A stretch of DNA of 5,301 nt. It comes from Mucilaginibacter sp. (GTDB lineage Bacteria; Bacteroidota; Bacteroidia; Sphingobacteriales; Sphingobacteriaceae). The DNA is taken from NCBI GenBank assembly GCA_028288315.1, contig JAQBNY010000140.1, forward strand, positions 1 through 5,301, read 5' to 3'. Of this stretch, positions 1 to 5,301 are shown one piece after another. The notes under the pieces are model-generated. The model had not been told where the DNA came from and ran no database searches. It saw only the letters and a list, made by a program, of their open reading frames with translations. The position numbers were made by a program, and so were the translations under genes. Every line of letters begins with the position of its first letter. The stretch's first letter is position 1.

Positions 1-1211
1 TTAACGAACAATTACTCGAAGGCGTTTTAAGCATGGGGTACACCACCCCAACTCCCATACAACAAATGGCCATCCCGGTTATTTTAAATGGCGACGACCT
101 TATAGCCTGCGCGCAAACAGGCACCGGTAAAACAGCCTCATACCTGCTGCCGGTTTTAAACCATATTAGTAACACTCATAAGCACCAAACTACTGCTTTA
201 GTACTTGCCCCAACGCGAGAGCTTGCCCAACAAATAGACCAACAGGTAGAAGGTTTGGCATACTTTACCGGGATAAGTTCGCAAGCTGTTTTTGGCGGTG
301 GCGATGGTATGGCCTATGAGCAGCAGCGACGCGGCATAGTAAATAATGTAAACATTATTATAGCTACCCCGGGCAGACTGATAGCCCACTTAACATCGGG
401 TGTTTTAAAGTTTAATGATATTACTCATTTGGTACTTGATGAAGCTGACCGTATGCTTGATATGGGTTTCTTTGACGATATTATGCGTATTGTAGGTTAT
501 TTGCCTAAAAAAAGGCAAACGCTATTATTTTCGGCTACTATGCCGGGAAGGATACGTACGCTGGCTAAAAATATTCTTACAGATCCGCAGCAGATAAACA
601 TTGCCATATCACAACCTGCAGCCGGTATTGATCAACAGATATATCGTTTGCACGATCAGCAGAAAACACCGTTACTAAAAATGCTTTTAAAAGATAGCGC
701 TTATGCAAGCTCTATCATTTTTGCATCCCGTAAGGAGATTGTAAAATCGTTATATAAAGAATTAAAGCACGCCCATATAGATGCAGCTGCTTTCCATTCC
801 GATTTGCAACAAGGCGAGCGGGAAGAAATTCTACTTCGTTTTAAAAATAAAAAGCTTCCTGTTATTATTGGTACGGATGCTTTATCAAGAGGTATTGACG
901 TAGAAGGTATTGACCTGGTAGTGAATTATGATGTACCCGGCGATCCTGAAGATTATGTACACCGTATTGGCCGTACTGCACGTGCTGCAACAACGGGTAC
1001 GGCTATAACTTTTGTAAACGACCGGGACCTGAAAAGGTTAAAGAGCATTGAACAGCTAATTGATAAGCCGATAAACCTAAAGGAACTTCCAGAAGAGCTG
1101 AAAGGTATTGAGCAGGTTAGACATGAGCAGCCTCACGGGGGAGCAAGGAACGACCAGCGCCGCAAGCCTAACCGTTATAAAGGAAACAAGCCAAGGCCTG
1201 CTGCAAATTAA
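1..1211 (+). CDS. DEAD-box ATP-dependent RNA helicase, RhlE-like (5' end outside window)
   Basis: This is a superfamily 2 RNA helicase that uses ATP to unwind or remodel RNA duplexes in the cytoplasm, typically in ribosome assembly, mRNA decay or cold adaptation. The frame is open to the left edge: before the ATG at 33 it reads NEQLLEGVLS, the usual helix before the Q motif, so that ATG is Met within the protein and not the start. Counting from that Met, the motifs are PTPIQ (Q motif, 6-10), AQTGTGKT (Walker A, 27-34), PTRELA (Ia, 60-65), TPGR (Ib, 112-115), DEAD (II, 136-139), SAT (III, 167-169), a motif IV region near IIFASRKE (228-235), SRGID (V, 285-289) and HRIGRTAR (VI, 310-317). All core motifs are intact. 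Motif VI has Ala where E. coli RhlE has Gly. The tail from about residue 362 is short, basic and low-complexity, as in many RhlE-type proteins, and probably binds RNA. No terminator is visible after the stop. DEAD-box identity is near certain; the RhlE subgroup is by remembered similarity only. Confidence 0.96.
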   Translation, partial: NEQLLEGVLSMGYTTPTPIQQMAIPVILNGDDLIACAQTGTGKTASYLLPVLNHISNTHKHQTTALVLAPTRELAQQIDQQVEGLAYFTGISSQAVFGGGDGMAYEQQRRGIVNNVNIIIATPGRLIAHLTSGVLKFNDITHLVLDEADRMLDMGFFDDIMRIVGYLPKKRQTLLFSATMPGRIRTLAKNILTDPQQINIAISQPAAGIDQQIYRLHDQQKTPLLKMLLKDSAYASSIIFASRKEIVKSLYKELKHAHIDAAAFHSDLQQGEREEILLRFKNKKLPVIIGTDALSRGIDVEGIDLVVNYDVPGDPEDYVHRIGRTARAATTGTAITFVNDRDLKRLKSIEQLIDKPINLKELPEELKGIEQVRHEQPHGGARNDQRRKPNRYKGNKPRPAAN

Positions 1212-1236
1212 ACCTTGTAAAATTATTGTGGTCTAT

Positions 1237-1266
1237 TTGTTTGTATTAGTCAATGCGTTACTTTTA
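1237..1266 (+). promoter_or_regulatory. Candidate Bacteroidota promoter for the isomerase-like gene
   Basis: TTG at 1237-1239 is followed by a 19-nt spacer and TACTTTTA at 1259-1266. The known Bacteroidota consensus is TTG near -33 and TAnnTTTG near -7. The -7 box matches except for the last base (A for G). Transcription would begin around 1270-1272, giving a leader of roughly 22 nt that is A-rich and lacks a Shine-Dalgarno site, which is normal for this phylum. The site lies in the 82-nt gap after the helicase, so the downstream gene can be expressed independently of it. Confidence 0.55.
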
Positions 1267-1293
1267 CACAAACCAAACTAAAATAACCAGATA

Positions 1294-2169
1294 ATGACAT
1301 CAAGACGTTCGTTCCTGAAAACCACATCCATGCTTTCTGCAGGGCTATTAGTAGCACCTCATTTATTTGCACGTAACAAAAAATATATTGGCGTACAGCT
1401 TTATACCGTGCGCGATGCTATGGCAAAAGATCCTGTTGCTACACTTGCAAAGGTGGCACAAGTTGGTTTTAACTCTGTAGAGGGCGCTACCTACACCGGC
1501 AGCGAAAAGTTTTATGGTATGGAACCGGCCGAATATGCTAAGGTTTTAAAAGATAACGGGCTTATTATGCCAAGCTCCCACTATTCACTGGGTGAGGGAA
1601 TGCCGAATGCTAAAGGAACCTTAAGTAATGATTGGCAAAAAGCAGTTGATGATGCTGCGGCTGTTGGCGTAAAATACATGGTTTTAGCCTACCTGGCAGA
1701 CAGTGAACGCGGCACAATCACGCATTATAAGCAAGTAGCTGATAAAATGAATAAAGCCGGCGAAATATGTAAAAAAGCAGGTATACAGCTTTGTTATCAC
1801 AATCACGATTTTGAATTTATTAAGCAAGACGGTAAGCTGCCGTACGAAGCATTGCTGAATTTTACCGATCCAAAACTGGTTAAAATGGAAATGGATATTT
1901 ATTGGATGTATAAAGCCAAGCAAGATCCGATTGCCATGTTTAACCGCTACCCTGGTCGTTTCCCGCTATGGCACGTAAAGGATATGGATAACACACCAAA
2001 ACAAATGTTTACCGAAGTTGGTAATGGTGTTATTCCTTTCAAAGAAATATTTAAACACGCAGGCACAGCCGGTATGCAATATTTCTTTAACGAACAGGAT
2101 GTTTGCCCTGGCGATCCGTTTGATAGCATTACAAAAAGCTACGCTTATATTAAACAGAACCTGGTATAA
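1294..2169 (+). CDS. Tat-signal sugar phosphate isomerase/epimerase-like TIM-barrel protein
   Basis: This 291-residue protein belongs to the xylose-isomerase-like TIM-barrel superfamily, whose members isomerise or epimerise sugars, or act on inositol derivatives, with a divalent metal. The N terminus reads SRRSFLK at residues 3-9, an exact twin-arginine motif. A hydrophobic stretch follows and ends in LFA at about 24-26, a plausible cleavage site, so the folded protein is probably exported to the periplasm. The barrel begins at IGVQLYTVRD (32-41), a hallmark first strand. Other landmarks are E63, H96, the YHNHDFEF block (168-175), D201 in MDIYW, H227 in WHVKD, the VGNG loop (242-245) and E267 in FNEQD. 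By eye, D201, H227 and E267 correspond to metal ligands of the superfamily; the usual first Glu ligand falls in the HNH segment, so the metal site may differ. The start is favoured because the Tat motif follows directly. The gene has its own candidate promoter and a strong terminator, so it looks monocistronic. The substrate cannot be named from sequence. Confidence 0.9.
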   Translation: MTSRRSFLKTTSMLSAGLLVAPHLFARNKKYIGVQLYTVRDAMAKDPVATLAKVAQVGFNSVEGATYTGSEKFYGMEPAEYAKVLKDNGLIMPSSHYSLGEGMPNAKGTLSNDWQKAVDDAAAVGVKYMVLAYLADSERGTITHYKQVADKMNKAGEICKKAGIQLCYHNHDFEFIKQDGKLPYEALLNFTDPKLVKMEMDIYWMYKAKQDPIAMFNRYPGRFPLWHVKDMDNTPKQMFTEVGNGVIPFKEIFKHAGTAGMQYFFNEQDVCPGDPFDSITKSYAYIKQNLV

Positions 2170-2187
2170 CTTACCGAAACATATTAC

Positions 2188-2221
2188 AAGCCGGACATTG
2201 AAAGATGCCCGGCTTTTTTTT
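2188..2221 (+). terminator. Rho-independent terminator of the isomerase-like gene
   Basis: AAGCCGG at 2188-2194 pairs perfectly with CCGGCTT at 2209-2215. The stem continues with CAT (2196-2198) against ATG (2205-2207) after one A-C mismatch, leaving a six-base TGAAAG loop. A run of eight T follows at 2214-2221. It begins 18 nt after the stop codon. The reverse strand has no T tract on the other side, so it acts for the plus strand only. Confidence 0.92.
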
Positions 2222-2271
2222 GTGGGCTGATTTTCTTATCGTACTGCGACCAAAGGCCTTATAATAATTGT

Positions 2272-2289
2272 ACTCGGCTGGAGCCGAGT
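2272..2289. repeat. Perfect inverted repeat / hairpin, possibly REP-like
   Basis: ACTCGGCT (2272-2279) and AGCCGAGT (2282-2289) are exact inverted copies separated by GG. A real hairpin would have a 7-bp stem with a TGGA loop. On the plus strand it is followed by a G-rich stretch (GGCAGTGGGGG), not a T tract. On the minus strand it is followed by ACAATTATTA, so it is a poor intrinsic terminator on either strand, although a weak role in ending the minus-strand operon is possible. A compact GC-rich hairpin with adjoining GTGG in an otherwise AT-rich gap between convergent genes resembles a REP-type dispersed repeat. Only one copy is in the window, so repetition is not shown. Nearby is a short palindrome AAGGCCTT (2253-2260). 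Nothing else is seen in the 2222-2312 gap. Confidence 0.5.
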
Positions 2290-2312
2290 GGCAGTGGGGG
2301 AACAGAGAGCAC

Positions 2313-2885
2313 TTACACTACTTTTATCTGATGTTTCGTGAGTAGCCCTTCTAAACCATGTGATGAGAAGATGGCTTTTTTTAGATTGTTTATCTCCGGG
2401 TCAATATCGTAATTATAGGCAGTAACAAAGTTGACAGTACTCAGATCGGTTCTGTTAAATATTGCATTGGTAAGGTCTGTTTCATTAAATGTAGACCCGG
2501 TAAGAACAGCTTGAGAGAAACTAACCTCTTTTAATGTAGACTTGCTAAATTTAGTTTTCACCATTTTTTTACCCATAAAGGATGAGTAATCCAGTATGCA
2601 ATTGTCAAATGCAACACTAAAAAGGAAGTCGGTGCATTTACTAAAATTTACTCCAAGTACTTTGCAATTTTTAAAAACCACATCGTTCAAGGTAGATTGA
2701 TCCAGCTTTATCATTGATAGATTACAACCATCAAAAGTGCAATCCAAAAATTTATTACCGGCAAAAGTACTGTTTGAAAAATCGCAGTTACGGAACGTAC
2801 AGCTTTGAAATTCGCGCCCCCGTATTGCTTTATCAGCATATATCTCTTTTTCAAAAATATGATCGTCGTAGGTAGTTTGGTCCAT
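2313..2885 (-). CDS. Pentapeptide-repeat protein (right-handed quadrilateral beta-helix)
   Basis: A 190-residue protein made almost wholly of pentapeptide repeats, which fold into a four-sided right-handed beta-helix. Large central residues (mainly Phe or Leu) recur every five positions from 26 to 81 (F26, F31, F36, F41, F46, F51, L56, L61, L66, F71, V76, F81). F11, Y16 and I21 extend the register backwards. After a two-residue slip at about 82-87 the register resumes at L88, F93, L98, F103, M108, F113 and runs to F153. Cysteines sit repeatedly at the inward position two residues before the centre (C29, C34, C49, C54, C74, C96). The last ~37 residues (DPEINN to the end) form a non-repeat cap. 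Size and shape recall Qnr/MfpA-type proteins, which mimic DNA and protect gyrase, but many relatives have no known function and there is no direct evidence of gyrase binding here. There is no signal peptide, so it is cytoplasmic. It starts 9 nt after the stop of the alpha/beta hydrolase gene and is surely cotranscribed with it. Confidence 0.92.
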   Translation of the reverse strand: MDQTTYDDHIFEKEIYADKAIRGREFQSCTFRNCDFSNSTFAGNKFLDCTFDGCNLSMIKLDQSTLNDVVFKNCKVLGVNFSKCTDFLFSVAFDNCILDYSSFMGKKMVKTKFSKSTLKEVSFSQAVLTGSTFNETDLTNAIFNRTDLSTVNFVTAYNYDIDPEINNLKKAIFSSHGLEGLLTKHQIKVV

Positions 2886-2894
2886 TTTAATATA

Positions 2895-3767
2895 TTAATT
2901 AGCCGCCGCTTTATTTACTTCTACAACCAAATCACTAATTACCTGTGCCGATTTAATAATGCGCTCGTGCCCGGCGTTATCATAATTATGGCTGCGGATA
3001 ATAGGGTGCGAAGCAAGGAAATCTTTGAGGTAGCTGTAGGGTAATATCATGTCGTGCTCATCATAAGCCAGCCAGTGATTAAGCTGACCATCAAACTTAT
3101 ACATATCAGGCATATTATAATAAGATGCCGGTACACCATAGTGATCATTAAAATCTTGCAAAAAAGCCTCCTGTGCATTTGCCGGAACTCCTGCTGCAGT
3201 CATAGTTTTTATAAAGTTCTCCTGTAATAATATAAAAGGAGTAAGACTTATTAACAATGAAGGAATAATATTCAGCTCATTCAAGGCCATTACATTTGCT
3301 ATTGAACCAAAGGAATGGCCAATAACAACATTTGGCACTCCTGTTTTTTGAATGACGGCTTTAGCTGCTTTAACAAATAACAAAAGGTTAGATAGCTCAC
3401 CTTCCGAACTGCCGCTGGCCGGCGCATCAAATGCTATTATCTCCAGGTCTTTGTTTTCTCGCAAGGCGGTTATTATTTCAGTAAAATCAGCCGCTTTTGA
3501 TCCCCAGCCATGCGTAATTAAAACCCTGTATTTACCGTTGCCCCATTTAAAACCGTTTATCTGTAAATCTTTTTTGGTGAAGTATTCATCAAAAACTGTT
3601 ACGATAAACTTTTCCGCCTCGCTTAAAAGCTGCTCCTGTTGCAACCTCAAAGGCATTTTTGGTGGATAGCATATCAATTGCCAAAGAATATCGGTAAGCT
3701 GGGCAGGTGAGGCTGATTCTGCTATAAGGGATTTTACGTCGTTTACAATTTGCTTAAGCTTTTTCAT
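2895..3767 (-). CDS. Alpha/beta hydrolase, first gene of a two-gene operon
   Basis: A 290-residue cytoplasmic serine hydrolase of the alpha/beta fold; the substrate is unknown and could be an ester, lipid or peptide. From the ATG at 3767, an N-terminal helical segment contains LICYPPK (31-37), a feature I associate with a Bacteroidota hydrolase group. Then come the strand and oxyanion-hole turn THGWGS (85-90), AFDAPASGSSEG (112-123), the nucleophile elbow GHSFG (150-154) with Ser152, a probable acid at Asp239 in DEHDMILP, and the catalytic His267 in GHERI. The triad is complete. The frame extends upstream to a TTG at 3816-3818, but those 17 extra residues are Cys-rich and unlike the family, and the TTG forms the -33 element of a candidate promoter. 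The ATG, followed by the lysine-rich start MKKLKQ, is therefore preferred. No signal peptide is seen. The pentapeptide-repeat gene follows after 9 nt. Confidence 0.9.
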   Translation of the reverse strand: MKKLKQIVNDVKSLIAESASPAQLTDILWQLICYPPKMPLRLQQEQLLSEAEKFIVTVFDEYFTKKDLQINGFKWGNGKYRVLITHGWGSKAADFTEIITALRENKDLEIIAFDAPASGSSEGELSNLLLFVKAAKAVIQKTGVPNVVIGHSFGSIANVMALNELNIIPSLLISLTPFILLQENFIKTMTAAGVPANAQEAFLQDFNDHYGVPASYYNMPDMYKFDGQLNHWLAYDEHDMILPYSYLKDFLASHPIIRSHNYDNAGHERIIKSAQVISDLVVEVNKAAAN

Positions 3768-3788
3768 ACAGGGATTACAATAGCCGAG

Positions 3789-3818
3789 TAAAGCTATACA
3801 TTTACATGCACAACTCAA
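3789..3818 (-). promoter_or_regulatory. Candidate Bacteroidota promoter for the hydrolase/pentapeptide operon
   Basis: Read on the minus strand, TTG (3818-3816) is followed by a 19-nt spacer and TAGCTTTA (3796-3789). This matches the TTG...TAnnTTTG consensus except at the final base, just as at the isomerase-like gene. Transcription would start near 3784, leaving a leader of about 15-20 nt before the ATG at 3767. The 112-nt divergent gap 3768-3879 also precedes the plus-strand esterase, for which I found no equally good promoter. Confidence 0.55.
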
Positions 3819-3879
3819 TTAACAGTGAACGATTAAACGGATTAAAAAATAAGCCAAAGTTGTATCCAAATACTCACAC

Positions 3880-5013
3880 ATGATAAGACTGATTCTCCTT
3901 GTACTTTTGTTCTTGATCTCGTTATTAACTGTATTTAAAGCACCTGCTTATTACCTTTGGCTGTTAGCTATTGCGGTAACCGAGTTTCCGTTAATATTTA
4001 TGGGCATAGTTGTCATTTTACTTGTAACCGGTATTTGGCTGCATAAATACCAAATGGCATCAAATATATTTGGTGTGCTGGCTTTGGTATTATTTTTATC
4101 TCCTATTATTAGATCATACATAATAGCATCAACATTAAAACAAAACATTGTTGCTGCTTTTGGTGCCGGGAGTGCCAGTGTTAATGGTGATAGTACCCAA
4201 AAGCCTTTTAGTTTTTTAAGACTGTTTAAAAGAAATCCGGTAGTTGAATATAAAACATTCGCTTATAATACGGATAAAAATACCCCGCTTAGTTTAGATT
4301 TTTATCCCGCGGTTATTGATGGTAAAAGGCCATGTATTATTGTAGTGCATGGTGGTTCATGGAGTAGTGGCAATAGCAAACAATTACCCGAACTCAATAG
4401 CTACCTGGCAACAGCAGGGTATAATGTAGCCGCTATTAATTATCGTATGGCACCTAAATATAAAACACCTGTGCCCGTTGAAGATATTCATGAGGTGTTT
4501 GCCCATCTCAAAAAACATGCTGATGAGCTGCAGATAGATACCAATAACTTTGTTTTATTAGGCCGTTCAGCAGGCGCACAAATAGCGCTGCTTTGTGCCT
4601 ATACTCACCCGGAACCGGGCTTAAAGGGTGTTGTAGATTTTTATGGCCCGGCAGATATGGTTTGGGGATATTCAGTACCATCAAGCCCCTTGATTATGGA
4701 TTCGCGACTGGTAATGCGCAATTATATTGGCGGTGCTTATGATGATATGCCTCAGAAATATGTGGATAGTTCGCCCATTGAGTTTGTAAATAAACAAACT
4801 GTACCCACGCTCATTATACATGGTGATAATGATGTGCTGGTATCGCCTATACATAGCCGCAAGTTAAATGAGAAGCTGCAGCAAAATAATATAAAGCATT
4901 ATTTGCTTAAGCTGCCATGGGCCACCCACGGGTTTGATTATAATATTAATGGCCCGGGAGGGCAGTTATCTACCTATGTGGTTGAACGTTTTATAAATAC
5001 CGTAACCGAATAG
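3880..5013 (+). CDS. Membrane-anchored alpha/beta hydrolase (esterase/lipase, HGG class)
   Basis: A 377-residue protein with an N-terminal membrane domain joined to a carboxylesterase-type alpha/beta hydrolase (HSL/BD-FAE-like). Hydrophobic segments lie at about 4-19, 22-34, 37-54 and 62-80, giving three or four transmembrane helices. A linker of about 40 residues (roughly 85-120) with Gly/Ser-rich and basic parts leads to the catalytic domain from about 121 to the end. Its features are the oxyanion-hole motif HGGS (157-160), INYRMAP (186-192), the nucleophile elbow GRSAG (228-232) with Ser230, Asp318 in HGDNDVLV and His350 in ATHGFDY, so the triad is complete. The probable reaction is hydrolysis of short acyl esters, for instance on sugars, or of lipids near the membrane. 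The side of the membrane on which the catalytic domain sits depends on whether there are three or four helices and is unresolved. The ATG is the natural start, directly preceding the first helix. The gene is divergent from the hydrolase operon and convergent with a transporter gene 10 nt beyond its stop. No terminator is visible. Confidence 0.9.
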   Translation: MIRLILLVLLFLISLLTVFKAPAYYLWLLAIAVTEFPLIFMGIVVILLVTGIWLHKYQMASNIFGVLALVLFLSPIIRSYIIASTLKQNIVAAFGAGSASVNGDSTQKPFSFLRLFKRNPVVEYKTFAYNTDKNTPLSLDFYPAVIDGKRPCIIVVHGGSWSSGNSKQLPELNSYLATAGYNVAAINYRMAPKYKTPVPVEDIHEVFAHLKKHADELQIDTNNFVLLGRSAGAQIALLCAYTHPEPGLKGVVDFYGPADMVWGYSVPSSPLIMDSRLVMRNYIGGAYDDMPQKYVDSSPIEFVNKQTVPTLIIHGDNDVLVSPIHSRKLNEKLQQNNIKHYLLKLPWATHGFDYNINGPGGQLSTYVVERFINTVTE

Positions 5014-5023
5014 CATCTTATAA

Positions 5024-5301
5024 TTACCTTGCTTGTGCTTCTTTTTCCCTAAATCGGGTGAAGACAACAAGAGCTAACAGGCAAAGTACACAACCACAAA
5101 TGCCATTAAGTCTTAAGCCGGAATCATTGCCGGGGTCTTTACCATACACGGTAAGGAAGGCAAATAAGGCTATACCCAATGTTTGTCCTAATTTTACAAA
5201 CAAATATTTCACAGCGAAAAACATCCCTTCGCGATTTTCGCCGGTGCGTTTAGCATCATCCTGGGCAATTTCTGCAAGAATGGCATTGGGTAAAATACCA
5301 A
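5024..5301 (-). CDS. MFS transporter, GPH (sugar:cation symporter) type, C-terminal part
   Basis: The visible 91 residues are the C-terminal end of a membrane transporter; the gene continues past the right edge. The ATG at 5224 is internal, because the frame is open to the window end and reads GILPNAILAEIAQDD before it. The block from PNAILAEIAQDD through KRTGENREGMFFA corresponds to the conserved D..(K)TG.R.EG motif in the cytoplasmic loop between late helices of GPH-family symporters (MelB-like glycoside, pentoside and hexuronide carriers). Two hydrophobic helices follow (VKLGQTLGIALFAFLTVYG and GICGCVLCLLALVVF), then a short charged tail REKEAQAR. It would import a sugar or related solute with a cation across the inner membrane; the substrate is not evident. 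It converges on the esterase gene. Transporter type is confident, GPH assignment is good, and the promoter is out of view. Confidence 0.85.
   Translation of the reverse strand, partial: GILPNAILAEIAQDDAKRTGENREGMFFAVKYLFVKLGQTLGIALFAFLTVYGKDPGNDSGLRLNGICGCVLCLLALVVFTRFREKEAQAR

Noticed and set aside
33..35. ATG at 33 as the helicase start
   Set aside because: The frame is open to the left edge and the ten residues before it match the normal DEAD-box sequence ahead of the Q motif, so the gene is truncated by the window.
198..389. Minus-strand 63-residue reading frame inside the helicase
   Set aside because: It is antisense to conserved helicase motifs, with no promoter or recognisable protein features; a shadow frame.
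1684..2129. Two minus-strand reading frames inside the isomerase-like gene
   Set aside because: Antisense shadows of a conserved coding region, with no supporting signals.
2188..2221. The terminator as bidirectional, also ending the minus-strand operon
   Set aside because: On the minus strand the hairpin is preceded by an A tract and followed by GTAATATG, with no T run.
2018..2230. Plus-strand 70-residue frame overlapping the end of the isomerase-like gene
   Set aside because: It runs through the terminator hairpin and T tract, and its sequence resembles no protein; a shadow frame.
2313..2885. Calling the pentapeptide protein a qnr resistance gene
   Set aside because: It has the fold and size but lacks the long Qnr loops and diagnostic sequence; pentapeptide proteins are too diverse for that call.
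2805..3044. Plus-strand frame across the junction of the hydrolase and pentapeptide genes
   Set aside because: Antisense to both well-supported genes and their 9-nt gap, with no promoter evidence.
3352..3669. Plus-strand 105-residue frame inside the hydrolase gene
   Set aside because: Antisense to the catalytic core of the hydrolase; the composition is a by-product of that coding strand.
3951..4148. Minus-strand 65-residue frame inside the esterase membrane domain
   Set aside because: Antisense to a transmembrane-coding region, with no independent evidence.
5222..5224. ATG at 5222-5224 as the start of a small 66-residue membrane protein
   Set aside because: The upstream codons continue in frame to the window edge and form the conserved GPH transporter motif across this Met.

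Overview
The window looks like an ordinary chromosomal stretch from a Bacteroidota bacterium, most likely a Sphingobacteriaceae-type soil organism (Pedobacter/Mucilaginibacter-like). This placement is an inference. It rests on the moderately AT-rich coding sequence, A-rich leaders without clear Shine-Dalgarno sites, two candidate promoters of the Bacteroidota type (TTG, 19-nt spacer, TAnnTTTR), and protein families typical of that phylum.

Layout, left to right. Positions 1-1211 (+) hold the 3' part of a DEAD-box RNA helicase (RhlE-like) whose start lies outside the window. A short intergenic region with a good candidate promoter leads to a 291-residue Tat-signal protein of the xylose-isomerase-like TIM-barrel (sugar phosphate isomerase/epimerase) superfamily at 1294-2169 (+). 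That gene ends in a clear rho-independent terminator. The 2222-2312 gap holds a separate perfect hairpin that may be a dispersed REP-like element. A two-gene operon follows on the minus strand: an alpha/beta hydrolase (2895-3767, transcribed first) and, 9 nt later, a pentapeptide-repeat protein (2313-2885). Divergent from it is a membrane-anchored esterase of the HGG/HSL-like alpha/beta hydrolase class (3880-5013, +). The right edge carries the C-terminal 91 residues of an MFS sugar:cation symporter of the GPH type (5024 to the window end, -), convergent with the esterase and only 10 nt from it.

How the genes work together: only the hydrolase and pentapeptide genes look cotranscribed. The helicase, isomerase-like protein, esterase and transporter appear to be separate units. 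Carbohydrate or ester catabolism could link the isomerase-like protein, esterase and transporter, but nothing in the sequence proves it. I see no tRNA, rRNA, CRISPR array, insertion sequence or phage gene. I found no convincing undescribed system. The points most worth following up are the pentapeptide/hydrolase operon, the membrane-anchored esterase, the REP-like hairpin, and a promoter that settles the start of the hydrolase gene.
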